64,000 bases of DNA from contig QLIY01000614.1 of assembly GCA_003260075.1 (NCBI GenBank), positions 35,057 to 99,056 of the forward strand. Reading direction: 5' to 3'. The notes beneath the pieces are model-generated. The model was not told the origin of the DNA. It saw only the letters and a list, made by a program, of their open reading frames with translations, and ran no database searches. Source of the stretch: Phallusia mammillata. Taxonomy: Eukaryota; Chordata; Ascidiacea; Phlebobranchia; Ascidiidae. How positions within the stretch are numbered: the first letter of the stretch is position 1; each line of letters starts with the position of its first letter. Shown piece by piece: positions 47,701 through 61,319 of this stretch. Both the position numbers and the translations under genes were made by a program.

Positions 47701-50700
47701 GAACCATTCAGCTCGGAAAAACACCACATTAATCATTACGTATCGACTATTTATCAGTCTTTTAACACCCAATCGTGGTTACCATCTGTCCGCAACTACA
47801 GTGCAAACACATCGCCGTTTTATCCATTTATTAACATAACACAAGGTAGTCCGGTCTAGACAAATATTCAATATTAAGGCTACAAGAAAACGCATCGATT
47901 TTCTAACGCGACCTAACAGTTTGTCATAACCAATTTTTCTTTACACTTCATGTGGTTACCCTTTCTTATGCATAATTCAGCTTAGCTTGCACACTTTGTG
48001 CACTTTTAAGCTTGGTGGTTGTTGGATCATGTGAAGAAAAATGTCGGGTAAACGCTATAAGCTGTTAATTGAAATTTGAGAAACTGATCGATCCCTCTAA
48101 ATTGAATTTGTCTGTCATGAAACGTTATATACACAGCTTCATCTTACGTTTTTAGTAAATCCAATTCCATAAGAAATAGGTTTCAAATCATCAATATATA
48201 TACCTATCGGAGGCATTTTATAAGCGCCTCTTTACAATTTTGCGGCACTTACTTTACAAAGATTTTTTAGAGACGAAATGTAACGTTTTATACATGGCTG
48301 TTTAGCTGCTGTTTGTCACGTAGAAATAAACATTCGACCTAAAATAAGCAGACGCTTCGTCGCCAAACGAAATCAAGGAGGTGATGGTATCTCGACAGCG
48401 TCATGGTGGTTTGTCACTCGATATTAAAATAGATCGAACTCAATATTATTTTTTTTGAAAAAACGTTATTTTTATTGCCATAATTTTCATCGTAAATTTA
48501 CAACACATCCTAAAGACATAAAATACACTAAAAAGTGAAAATATAAGCCTTTTATCTTCTATAAGCTTATAAGCCTTTTAACATCATTGCTGTATGGTTA
48601 ACAGCTAGAGTGACGTACAACGCATGTGCCCAAAATATTTTTTGTGGAAGGTGCGTGTTTTTTTGAATAAATTTTGTTTTGCTTGTACATCATTGCCAAA
48701 CAACTTTATCCAACAGATTTGTAGTCTAACTACAAAATAATTCTTTTGTTTTTGCTTTGATCAACAATCTTCAGATTGGCGTAGGCTATTTCCTTCTGTT
48801 TTCATGTTGTCAAACCACGTGTAGGTTTGTTTGATGACAATTTGTTGCTTTGCTTATGCAATGGTTAGGCTTGCCATTTGCAATGGCTTACCATATTTCC
48901 TATTTGGATAGTTTGTGTTTTTTTACAAAAATATGTAGGCCTATTTGTTCCAGAAAACGTCCAATTGTCTTCTTGGAAATTTACACCTTCGGTCCGACTG
49001 TTGTTAATTTTTGAAGGCAAGATAAATAACTGCGTAAGTTGTAAACGGATTTTGATTGTTTTGGGCATGTTGTTTTAGGCCAACTACATATTAAAAAAAT
49101 GAACATGTAGCAAAACAACGATAAAAAGTTTGTGTGTTTTTTGTACAAAATGCGCCTTCACATGGACAACGAAATCATGGTAAGGAGTAATTGTAAGGAG
49201 TTTGCAATCAGCAATTTTGCTTTTTTTACTACATGTGAAGTTGGCCCACTTTGTCATCTTAATTATTTCCATAAATACATGGACTGTACTTCACCGCCCC
49301 ATCAATTAAAACTAGCAGAAATCCTTAAAGTTTAATTGTTATGGTTTATAAACTTACAGTTTTTACCGCTGTGTCTGTGCTGCTGTTTATCGACCAAAGA
49401 TGTAGTTCAATGATTTTTGTAATTAAACGCAACAGTTTATTTTCTCATTGTATATAAATCGCGTCTTATCACAAAGTATGTCAAAACTCGATCAATATGT
49501 TTCTATTCAATTATGCACGTCGACCCACAAGCGGTATTGGATGTTGAGCGCTTCCAGAAAAGCGAGACTATGTTGCAGATAAATCATGCTTTTCACGTGC
49601 CTCAAGCGATTATTCCATCCAATTTCGTACGGTTTTCAGCTTATCGCCGTAGCGAATCATCTTGACAGTTGGGGGCATGCAAATTATATTCCATTTTCAG
49701 TGCTTTAGCCCAAACGTCATGGAAAAGTTAAAAGTTTGTCGAGGTTTTAACTTTAGCGCAGAATGTTTAGATGTGTTGGAGGCATGGCCGCTACGTGACG
49801 AAGGAAAATGCCTTCTTCGCGATCGCGTTGGCAAATAACTAGACGAGTTCAGTCCTGGAGTCGAACAGACGAGTGGAGGCAGGCAAACAGTACGTTTTAG
49901 GGTTTAGCAAATTTTCTGTAACTCTTCTACGTCGACATAGTTGCGTAAATATAAAATAGTTTTGTAAGCGTAACTGTGTGATGTTACCTGTGTCTCAATT
50001 ACGTTTCATAATCGTAATTTCCAGTTTAAATTTTAACGATTTTGGGGGTTTAAAGACCTCGTAGCCTTTTGTGTTTCCATTCTCCGTTGGTTTTATGGGC
50101 AGGTTAGTTAAGTGCACCATTTTAGTGCTTTAAAAAATTCTATAAAGTCGCGCGTTACAGAGACATTCAATCATAAATAAACTTTTCTTGCGATCTAACT
50201 AAGTGGGGTGTGTGCACGTGTCAGCCGTTTTAGTTAACTTAAAGCACATTGATCAAATCAAGTTGATTGAAATCAAATCATTAATAACTAAATATATCTC
50301 CAATTGCAATGAATCGTTCTAATAGAATCCAACTGCTTTGCTTAACGTGGTCATACATTTTGCCCAGGTTAGACGTTTTTTTCGCGAAGGCTCTAGTCCT
50401 TGTGTATTTCTGTCGGGTACAAACATATTCGGGCTGCTGTAAGCAAGTGCTCACGCCCCGTCAAAGTTTACTGCTTTGCCAAACAAGTTTTGTTATGGAA
50501 CGATTTCGTGTTTCAACTCCCAGTAATCCCAGGCCTAAGATTCGTACGAGTGATTTCTCCTTGGAAAAACTTCAAATAATTTAACGTTTTAGTTTCGTTT
50601 TAAGATATCATTGCATCTTGGTCTTCTATTGTAATGTAATGTTGTGTCTGTCTATTAAGTTGTTTCAACATTTTATTGTCGTGATTATTTGACATTCCAG

Positions 50701-50718
50701 GTTCAACATTTTAATTTT

Positions 50719-51055
50719 TGATGCACCGAAGTTTCGGTTGGCCGAAGCCTGAACTTAAATTTGGCCGATTCCGAACTGTTTTCGTAAAAAATTGTGTACA
50801 AACTTGCAATGTGATTTAAACGTTATACATTATCAAATTATTTCATCTAGAAAACACGGGCAGCGCTATCCGCAAAATACTTGATGTTTTGTTCTGCTAA
50901 CGCATTGTTAAGGTTGTTAAAAGTGTCATAAATGAGTTCACCTGCATCAAAAACGCTATGTTCAGTTGAAAACATCCTTTAAAAGGAGGATTTCGGGTTC
51001 GGCCTGATATTTTCGTTTTTACTCTTACCTTTTTAAGCGGGTTTAGTGCATCACT
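50719..51055. mobile_element. Degraded hAT MITE, GATGCACCGAA family
   Basis: Left TGATGCACCGAAGTTTCGG and right TTTAGTGCATCACTA resemble the ends of the element at 38632-39025. The interior shares GGCCGAAGC and TTCGGGTTCGGCCTGAT motifs. The left terminal bases are mutated. Confidence 0.65.
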
Positions 51056-51207
51056 AGTTTTAACTACTAATCAGTAGCGATGATTTTTACTCACTATATT
51101 TTAGACAATGTGTCTTTTTTAAGCTTTGGTGTTCTATCGTTGCCGCAATCTTAATTTTTGGCTTCTGAATCGGCCAATCCCATATGGTCCTGTTTATTTT
51201 AGGCACC

Positions 51208-51227
51208 TATGCAAACGTAATCCAAGT
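51208..51227 (+). promoter_or_regulatory. 20-bp repeated motif, copy 1
   Basis: TATGCAAACGTAATCCAAGT occurs here and again exactly at 53500-53519. It joins a POU octamer-like ATGCAAAC to TAATCC, the core of bicoid-class (Otx/Pitx) homeodomains. Flanks of the two copies differ. Confidence 0.35.
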
Positions 51228-53499
51228 AATCCCACCAGCGTTTTCAAGTGTTGTGTGTAGATTTTTAAGGCTTAACATTGTCATTATGTCTGATCGATAA
51301 CCGCGAACCCTAACCGCGCGCAGTAATCACGATTGAATCCTTTATCTGCTCGGCTTTTGCGCTTCTCTTCCGATTTTTTTTCAACCCCTTTTCCACTGAG
51401 CATAGGAACTAAACAGTGATTCAGACCAGACCATTTTTCTTGTTGATGAAAAATAGTCAATTAAACATTGTTTCATATCTAAGATGAATTAAGAGCTACT
51501 GGTTTAAAACATGCACACCATAAGTAGTTTAGGAGTTTGTGGGCGCAGGCTTTCGCTTGCTTCATTTTTGAATGGAATAACAGCTGTTTTAACCAATAGT
51601 TATAGCGTAATTTCTGAAAAACGATACGACAACTAAAGGTTTGTTGATGAGAGGCTGTGTTGCACATGGAAATGTGCTTTTGGGAGAATCCTTACAAGGT
51701 AATGCATGAGATATCCGTGGCACTCGTCGATAACTATGGGATATGATCTCACAAACTAACCCATACCCCGTTGCACCTTAATAAGGTCATTATTAAAGAT
51801 GTAGTGAAACATCACTAACAGCGCGGTATTTGTGCCTGATTATACAGTTATCATTTTTTTCTAAAATGCTTTGGGTGTCTTTTGTTAAGACTTTAAAAGC
51901 TGTAAAAGTTTCGTTACATGTTGGCATCATATTTTCACTTGAGACCAATACATACAATCAGATTGCAATCTCTGCACCGTAGCATTGTTTGTTGAAGTAA
52001 AAAGGAACAGCTTTAGTTCAGCCTTAATTGTCGCAGTTTGGATGTCACCCTGTAACTCAATTTGCTTTGACAAAAACGATTGGACAATCCATCGCTAACG
52101 ACCTTCCTCATTAGCGCTTTGATACTTGAGGCGCCAACGCGTCGCCTTAATTCCACACCGACGTTAGGTTTTGTGCACCATCCTGCTACTGATACTCATG
52201 TTGACTCGCAAAATGTGATGAATTCCGATATGTCAAAGCTATAAAACAATGCTGGTGTTGTCGTCTGGGAAGCTGGGTCAAAGAACTTGGTTGGTGGGGC
52301 TACATATCAAATGCTTACATATCATCGGTTGTGTGTCTGAGATAGCTATGTCATTTAGAGGTGGTTGAGGCCAGTATTCCTGCGTCAGCAAACGTGCTTT
52401 ATAATGTTTGGAACAGGTTGTTTTATTATGTATCAGTCGCAAATGTTTTATAGCATTGCTTGTGCTTAACTGTGCAGAGTGTTGTAGTTTTTGTAATGTA
52501 TATTTGTGCTTAGTCTCTTAAGCCTAAAATTAGGACAGGACTAAATACCTTTGTGCCACTTAAAATCTTGTATCAACTTATTTTACCAGTTTTTTTACGG
52601 GTACTAACTGTAGCTCTATGTTGCAAGATTGTATCCTCATTCGTCAATGGGTTGAAACACACAATGGGTCTGGAGGTTTTGACGAACAATACATATTTGT
52701 TATCGTATAGCGTTGTGACTTTTGTTGGGTACCAGGGTATCTTTGATAGCATATTGCTTTCGACGTCAACAAATGCTACCGTTGAAGACAGTACTCTGTT
52801 AAACGCATACTGCACAGTGATATAGATTTTGATTGCTCCCCTTGGGACTTACTTGGGTTAACCTGCACGTACATCAATGCTTCAGTGGTTAACTACCCCG
52901 AAACCAGTTTGTAGCGTTGATCGTACCAGTTGGGAGATTTTACTCTTGTGACTTGGTATTTAGAAATCCGGCCTTCAATGTTTTATGTCAAAAACGTTTC
53001 AGACGCATTTACTTGAACTTGGCAACAAACATTACAGTTTTGGCAAGCGTTTGTAACCGTGAACATCTGCCTTTAATACGGTACTAAATGTAAAATATTG
53101 TATGAAGGTATGCAACAAAGTATAACTTTATTATTTGAATTACTGTTTTGGTCTTGCTTAACCCTACATGCATCCAGTTAATATCGTTTGTCATGTAGAA
53201 ACATGAATTGTAACATTCCTAATGGATCCCGACAGTGCTGATTTCACTTCTGTTACCATTAGCCAGGGGAAAAGTTTCGATTTTGACATTGTTTTTCACT
53301 ATCCCGCTGGACATTATTCATCGATATAAGCCGTGTTCCATCTCCTTCAGGTCAATGTGCCAGGGCTTGCACTTTTGACTGCAAGCAACTTCACAGTGAC
53401 GACGAAGCAGAAACCGCTGCAGACATGAGTTTAATAGCAAATTAGCGGTCTGCGTGTTTTGCTTCTGGTAAATCAGCAGTTGCAAGCGGAATTATAACG

Positions 53500-53519
53500 T
53501 ATGCAAACGTAATCCAAGT
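53500..53519 (+). promoter_or_regulatory. 20-bp repeated motif, copy 2
   Basis: Exact match to 51208-51227, 2.3 kb away, with unrelated flanks. Either a shared regulatory site or a scrap of an unrecognised repeat. Confidence 0.35.
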
Positions 53520-53795
53520 TAGGGAACTAGGTTGGGGTTTATTGATTTTAATCTTTACGTTTAAAAAATTACAGAATGTCTTGTTTGTTTTTTTGAAATT
53601 GTCGTTTTTCTCAAAGACAGGGATTAGCGTTCCTCGCACGCAAGATTTAGGTTGGGTCTTATGTTGCAGGGTTAACAAAACGCTATTGGTACAAGTATGA
53701 TAAAAATGTTCGTTGAACTTTTTGTTTGTTTGTTTTTTCCAATACAAGTGCATATGTTTGGGATCGTGCAGTTAAGCGACACTTTCGTTTACTGA

Positions 53796-54017
53796 TTACT
53801 GGATACCTTTCATATTGATTCGTAGACAGATCGATGTAAGCTCGTCGTTGAAGAGGTCAGCCAGATCATACTCAGTCGGCTGGGTGAACGGCAAGTCTAA
53901 GTCAATCTCCTCATTAAAATATAATTCATCCATAGGGAAATATTCGTTCGGAACGGGTGTATGATTTGCCATTATACTTGGCGCATTTAACAAAAGCTTC
54001 CACATCTGCCGGGGCAA
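53796..54017 (-). CDS. Weak candidate exon, acidic protein
   Basis: A 73-codon open frame ending in a stop. Its second half is rich in Asp, Glu and hydrophobics (NEEIDLDLPFTQPTEYDLAD, then LFNDELTS), resembling a transactivation segment. A possible acceptor (TTTTTGTGTTTAG) lies about 40 bp upstream on this strand. No upstream exon found and no family recognised; it may be chance. Confidence 0.2.
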   Translation of the reverse strand: MPRQMWKLLLNAPSIMANHTPVPNEYFPMDELYFNEEIDLDLPFTQPTEYDLADLFNDELTSICLRINMKGIQ

Positions 54018-54455
54018 GATTGTAAACCCACAATTTCTCTAAACACAAAAACAATGATTGCTGTGACACTATTTCCATCCTACGCTTTAGGATAAGTGTT
54101 TTATGGCACAGTTTTGTAACTGCTAAGTTCGTTATTTAAAAAAAAAGAAATCTATCGACAAGTTTTAGCAAGTTTTACATACCCATTACTGGCAAGTATA
54201 ACTAACCATTGTAGGGCGATTTGGGATTATTCGAACACCGTAGCACAGTAATTTAAATCAAAACATTCATTTTGTGTTAAATTAACTACTATAGAAGTAT
54301 AGATGACATGCTTAAGTAAGTGTGTGTTTTTCGTCAAAAACGAAAAACGATTTCAGTTTTCGTCAAATTAACCACCGATATTGGACGATAAGCTTTGACT
54401 TCTGTATTTTGTTTCACGCATAATTGACTATCAATAATTCATCAATGCTTTGTTG

Positions 54456-54503
54456 AAGCGTTGGGTAATGAAAATTACCTGGACATTTAATTACCCAACG
54501 CTT
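54456..54503. repeat. Perfect 14-bp inverted repeat
   Basis: AAGCGTTGGGTAAT (54456-54469) and ATTACCCAACGCTT (54490-54503) can form a hairpin with a 20-nt loop. A third half-site CCCAACGCTT occurs at 54623-54632. Could be a foldback element relic or a protein-binding palindrome. Confidence 0.6.
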
Positions 54504-56491
54504 TTTCGTTCTACCTGCAGCAACGACAACTGAAATATTTCCGTGATTGAGCGTTTCGTAACTGACAAATGTTGTATAAGGTCGAAGTGTTTATTCGTGG
54601 CAGCATACGTCAAGTTACCTAACCCAACGCTTGTCGTTAATAGCATTCAATTTCGAAAAAAAGAACTAGGATAATTGGATTAGGCCAGCATGTCTATGTC
54701 TAGTGGTGTGTGCTATAGTGACTGGAGATAATGCACTAACCAGTGTGCAGTGCAAGGAGTTTGGAATAAAAGCTTGAAAAATTACTCGTAAAATACGATT
54801 CAGTGCCTTGAATAGTTCCAGTAGTGTGGGCATTATAATCTTCCATTTTAAGTCATCGTTTTTCGTTCACTTTAGTGAGGATACTGAAGCAGCGCTGAAG
54901 TTATTGATTATTTTGTGTTTTATGTCCGAAAATAATACAGTGTTATAGCTGTTAATGTCAGTATTGATCAGCCACTTGGTTTCAGACAGGAAAAGGTATT
55001 GAATTATACATAAAATACACGACTTAAATCTGACGTATATCCTTAATGCGCATTAAACTATGCATCCATAAGCTTTAATGTTAACGGACAAATTGGCAAT
55101 GCTCCAGCTGTCATACGCAGTAGACAGGAGGTGTCTGTATTTGACCTTCAGCTGACAGCCCAACCTCACTTAGCTGCACTTGGTAGAACGCCACGCTCAT
55201 TTAAGATGTTATGAAGGTAGTATAAAGTCTTCGAAATGAATATGTGTATATGGGAATAAATACCCATGCAAATGAATTATTCTTGTAGGGTTTGTTTGTG
55301 TGAGCTTTCTGATAGCGAACATCAATAATGCTTAATAGGGACGCAGTAAATTATACTTCTAACTAAGGTGACATTTTTGCGGCTGTGTATTTAAACAAAT
55401 GTTTTCGAATGGGGCGCCGAAACTTCCGGATGCGTCGTTTTGTTAAATGCTGAAAAATACAACCACTTTTACTGCCTTCCAGAAAATTACTTTTTCGTCT
55501 TCTCAAGCATAGAACCGCGGTTTAGCATTGTTTGTTACAAGCATTCTTATTTATCGTATTGAATAATAGAAAATCTTGTCTTCTATATGTACTGTGGCTT
55601 GTGGCTTTAAGTGGTGTCTGGGGTTTTCGCACAAGTTTTTTGCGTAAGGTTATGATGTACAAGTTGGAAATCACTGAAAAAAATACTTTTTTGTAGTGCT
55701 GCCTGAAAAATTTTGGATTGAGCCATGACGTAACTGTAAAACAAACGTAGGGAACCATCAGTGTCAAAGCTGACTGATAAAAGAAGGTTTCCTGCTCAAC
55801 GCAATTGTAATCCAAAAAACATGTTCACATAAACACCAGCGGTGTGGTGTTACACCACTGACTGTGACGGCAAGGTATCGTGTTGCCGTTCTCATGAACG
55901 CAGTAATTGGCTTATGCCAGAGCTCGTGTATTGTTACTTGTTGTTTTGACGCAATATCATTTCCGCTCCGGTACTGAGGATTTTCTCAGCAAGCAGTTAA
56001 ATTAGTGAGTGCATAAATTGCAAGTGTTCCCTTTTAAAAAAAGTCATTTTTATCGTGTGTTATATCTATGGAACGTTTGAATAATGTTTTAAGTCCAATG
56101 TACGCTATTGAAGAACAATTATTATTTATGAATGGTGTCAGTCTCAGCGTAATCTTTGTACAGCAGCTGTTGACAAATTGCATGGCGCATTAAGATACCA
56201 ATCTTGCGCAGGTAGAAGCTCCGTAATTACTCTGTGGTGCGCGTATTTAGTTCCGCAAGATTGTGGTTATTTGATAAAACTAGGCATGAAAATAACCAAC
56301 ATTTGCAAGGTAAAAGCCATTTTAATATTTCGCTGTGCAACCAACCTTTTTCGTTTTCACGTAGCATAGAAGGCGCCATATGTCGGAACATTAGACCGTC
56401 GCTTCCTATAACCAAGTTAGACGTCCAAGAGCTTTAAAATACCATTATTATTGCTTTAAAGAACCCAAAATATTGATCCGTCTGTCTTGAG

Positions 56492-56658
56492 TGTGTATTG
56501 TCTTGTTTTCATAAGGTGGGAGGCAACAGTATTGTTTGTCTATTTCAAGTCTGATGAACAACTCCCCCCCCCCTGTGTATTGTCTTGTTTTCATAAGGTG
56601 GGAGGCAACAGTATTGTTTGTGAGTTGCTGAACATAAGAAACATTCTGCCCCCCCCCC
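56492..56658. repeat. C-headed duplications before the receptor gene
   Basis: 56492-56539 is repeated at 56574-56621 after 10 C at 56564-56573. 56621-56647 copies part of the probable leader exon (56872-56897) and is followed by 10 C at 56649-56658. Confidence 0.8.
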
Positions 56659-56839
56659 TTTCTTAAATGATTTTCTTCAAACGTGTTTCAGTTTTCTTAA
56701 ATGATTGATACGCAAATACGTTATTTGGCATGAGTTACTGTTTACTTCCACTGTACAAGTTGTTTTCGAGCCAAACTGTAAGCAGAGTTGTAATTAATTT
56801 CAGCGGGGAAACTTACCAACACGTGTTTCTTATTTTCAG

Positions 56840-56906
56840 GCCCCTAAATTGTATAGGTTTCTGAAATACCTGAGTTGCTGAACATAAGAAACATTCTAGA
56901 AAGTCG
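56840..56906 (+). other. Probable 5' UTR exon of the GnRH-type receptor
   Basis: Bounded by TTATTTTCAG (AG at 56838-56839) and a perfect donor GTAAGT at 56907. The next acceptor (TTGTCTATTTCAG, AG at 57232-57233) lies 7 bases before the receptor ATG. No coding frame is needed. Confidence 0.45.
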
Positions 56907-57240
56907 GTAAGTACTAAATGCTGCTTTAAAGAGTTGTAGCTGCATTGCCTTTCATGTGTGACGCGATTTCATACCAATGTTATAGACAAATCACTTACAA
57001 TATCAGTTATCACACCTAAAACAACGAAACTGAGTAACTTGGTTGAGGTTTTCACCGACAATATATTCATAAGAAATAACGCTACATCAGAGCACATTTT
57101 TCGGGCATGGTTAAGTGCGATATTCGGATGTTCAAACAAGACGATAATGACTTTTTAGGAAAGTCTATCCAAGTTATAAAAAACTAAGACATTGTATTTT
57201 ATTTTACTCACCTCACACATTTGTCTATTTCAGTGCAATA

Positions 57241-60200
57241 ATGAATTTTACGGCGAGTCCAACGACGGATATCTTCAATTTTACGACAAACGCAAGCGAC
57301 CTTGTGAACTCAACTGCTTGCCAGGAACGATTCGAGCCTGTATACATCGATGGAGTTATCGACTGTAACCTTTCGTACGCGGTAGGTTTATCGAAAAGCC
57401 AAGGATTTGGATCCACTTACGGCCCGAGACCTTTTAGCACTGCAAAGATCTCAATAACAACTGTTTTTTTTTTACTTATGCTTATTTCTGATGTTTAAAA
57501 AGAAATAATAGTTATTGACGGTCAGTTTTGGTGGCCTAACTGGACGATCTGGAGCTATATTTACTCTTAATAACGTGTTAGTTGGTTGTGAATACTTTTT
57601 GAGTAAGTTTGAGACTTTAATCTACTGAGAAGTCCACACAACTAAATTGTACCATCCTGGTACAGCACTTGACACATCCCAACTAATTGCCACCGAAATG
57701 TTTTAGGTTATACAACTAACACACGTTTTGTTTTCTGCAAGGTCAAAAGACTTTGTTTAATGCACTGTACATTTATTCGATGTGTATTGGGAATTACAAC
57801 ATATTTGAGCAGTTTGTTCACCTTGGTAATAAACCTGTGGAGTAATGATTCGGAATCGGATTATAATCCAGAATCGATGCGTTTAAATTTCTTTAGCCGA
57901 TTACATTTCCCAAGCTGAAAACATTGTTATGTGTTGTACTGTTGTCTTATCTGACAGATTTACGGTTGTCGTAAACAGGTTTGTCCAGCGACGTTCGTAT
58001 TTACCCTCCTTTGGTCAATACACGCATAAAAAAGTAAGTACGCATTTCTCGTCCCACTGAAATTCTTCGAAAGCGTGATAAAATGCCACTATAAGGACGT
58101 AAGATCAGTTGCTCCACTGTAAACGTTTAACGTTGAGATCGATTTGCTAAATATCGACTGTTGATAATTTCCTAAAATTTGTAATTAGTTGTATTAGAAT
58201 TGTAAGTGTTTTGGGCTTAAGATTGAAAAAAACACGGGCTTAATTTGGCCCTGACCTTACACTCGAAACACTTGTGCCGCAAATTTAACTTTTGGACTTA
58301 ATTCAGACTTTGTTACCAAAAATTAGAGCTCTTCCCGGATAATTGCTAAGTTTCAAGAACTACACAAAATATTCTTGAAACCAACGCCTTTCTACTGCCC
58401 TCACACGGCAGCGAAGGGTGACAACCTGAGCAATCTGCCGAGAACGACGGACGTGTTTATCTCCTTGAATCTAAACACAAATCAATAAAAGCCCGCGATT
58501 TACAACGATTTCCATCGATCCGTTCTTGCACGGATGTCACAGGTTTGAAGGAATGGCTACGGGCCTCATCAGTCTTGATTTCTGTCACATCATTCGTTGC
58601 ACATGAAAAGTCAATTCATCGGGCCAGCAATATATTCCCCAGCTGGACTTTTCTCATCTCGTACAGTGCGCCCAGATTACGTGTCGTATTTCGAAACAGA
58701 AAGAGTACTTTTGCAATAATGCTAAATTCGTTTCTTCAACTGTGTATAGAATAAAAAAAATGTTCTGACGGTGTTTTTTTCGATTAAACACATGATTTGC
58801 TACCCAACAACATATACATTATTTACAGAGCTTTAGATCTTTAACTCATTTCTCCCTAAAACGCATTTTTGTGTTTTATACCATTTACTACTTTGCTTCA
58901 TAATGCAACTTTGGTTGGATTTTGCAAACTAATTCTAATTATAAATAATTCTGAATTTGACTTTAAAACCCAATACTATTTTATATTAGCGAATCAATAG
59001 GATTATTTCAAAACTTTTAAATTAAATCGATTAAAATCAAGTTTTATTAAAGAAGATGACACATTCTTTACACCCAAAAATCAAACACATCATTTTATCG
59101 CAGAAATTTATGAAGGACAACCGACTAATCTTTGACACTGGTCAATTAATCCGGGTCGTTGGAACCTTCATGATATTTCTTCTTTCGTGCGCCGGTAACT
59201 TTACTGTCCTGGCGTGTGTGACTGTGTGGCGACGGAGCAACCAGATGTCTCACACCCAGCTCATCATTTTCCATCTCTGCCTCGCGAACCTTTGTTTTAC
59301 CTTTTTAATCTTACCAATGGGTAGGTTGATGTACTTTGCATAGATAAGTGACTGGGTTAGCATGTTCTACATAAAGATGAACTTTTAAATCATGATATTT
59401 TAAGACAATAGATGGTTGCCTCGTATCGTGTTTTCTAAATTTGGTTCTGGTGAATATAAACAATAACGAAAGCTACTCGTTGGCAATAATTCCGTTTCGC
59501 CACAAAAACATTGCTGGGGCGTGTAGGTATTTTATATAATTACATTCCTGCATTTTGTCATTATTATAGTTACTAGAACAAAATGCTATTAGAAAAACTT
59601 TTGGTCCAAGCTGTTTAATTTCTCTGCCCAAACACTTAGCTTTGCGAAGTACTTTCAGAACCCTAATATTTTGCCATTTAATTTGTATTTAGACGCGGTT
59701 TGGAACTACACAATGGAATGGTATGGAGGTGATGCCATGTGTCGTATCACCAACATGTTTAAACAGTTCGGCATGTATATATCGTCAGCAGTTATTGTGG
59801 TCAGTATTTCATACAGTTTTGCATTGCATCAAGTTCTCAAATTACCAACTATCAGATCTTGTCGCGTTTCGTTAGCTGCCGTTGTAGTAGGTTTATCCGT
59901 TGTAAAAGTTAATTCGGTGTAGTTTTTTAAGCCTATAGTAACTGCAACTATTCTATGGACTGCAACTATAAAGCTTAGTAAAAAGTTTACCCAGACCACA
60001 AAATTCCATCAATTTTTAATGTGGCTCGCCCTACCCTTTTTAGAAATATTTTTCAAAACTTATCTCATTTCGATCACACCAGAAGTACCACCACATATAA
60101 ACGTACATCAATCTTTACTTAGCTGTGGGTCACGCCCTTCTCACCTTAGAGGAAGTGCTCTTGTCCTCTAATGCACCTCTTTTTCTGTAGGTTATGGGCG

Positions 60201-61285
60201 TGGATAAGGCTCTTGGCTTGCTTAGTCCGTGTTCACCCAATCAGCAGACAAAACGCATCAAGGTCTTGTTGCTTGTGGCTTGGACCTTTAGCACGGCAAA
60301 TGCCATTCCAGCGGTAAGGAAAATTGATGACTGTCGATATAGATCAAATCTATTCCAAACGTTTGGTTGTTTGTTTACCGAATAAGCGAATTATAATGGT
60401 TACGATTGAACAGATGGTTTGTTTACAGATGAATCTACGAGATAATGTTATGTAATGTTTGTAACTAAAAATAAACTATCGTGTTATTCAGATTTGGGTT
60501 ACATAATTCAAAAGAATTTTCTTTGAACTTATGAAACGTTTTGGAAATCTGACTTTAACACTTGAACAGCTGCATGTTAGAATTTCTACATATATGTTTC
60601 AGCATTCGATGAAGTCCCTCTTGGGATTTTATGAAACTAACCGGAAACTAACCGAAATATTTTTCTTACAATATGCCTAATCACAGCAGATGTTTTTACC
60701 AGCTTTATTTATGACAGGGCATCATTTTTTCGGTGAAAGATAGTCATCGAATATTCAACTGCGACTGCGAGGAATTCTATATCGTCCAGTGTGTAGATAT
60801 GCACGTAGTGGGAAGGCTGGGACTCACTGTGTTCTTCTATTATACAATGGCGATCTCGTTCTTTATCCCAATGCTAGCAATCATTGTATGTTACGTCATC
60901 ATTATGGCGGCAATCGCGAAAATGGCAAAACGTGCCAAAGGTAAGAAAGACAATTTTTGCTGTCGTTTTTATTAATGCTTTATTTTTTTTATTTGTTAAT
61001 TCGAACGATGAAATTTGTTCGATTTAAAAAAAAATATGAAGAGAATCATTTTGAAATTTAAAGTGACTAGTTTTTGAAATTAATTTTGAAAACGGAAATT
61101 TTTAAGAATAAATCAGTTATTTTAGAAAAGTGTTGGCGTTGTAATTGCCTGTCTGGTGTTTCATTGGCAAATTTTCTGTTTTTGAAAACAACTTGTTTTT
61201 ATCGCATCACATCACACAGGTTGCGAACCACTGCATTCGTAAACCCCAACTCAACCAAGTGCGAAATACATGTCTTTACAGTAAA

Positions 61286-61319
<34 letters not shown>

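Larger units (their letters stand above)
44732..56839. other. 12-kb region without a convincing gene, upstream of the GnRH-type receptor
   Basis: Many short ORFs (largest 126-130 residues at 44965-45357 and 47000-47380), none with splice borders or recognisable protein. Length, position and a repeated POU/homeobox-like 20-mer make cis-regulatory function possible. It also holds one hAT remnant, a hairpin and a C-headed duplication near its right end. No RNA gene seen. Confidence 0.5.
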
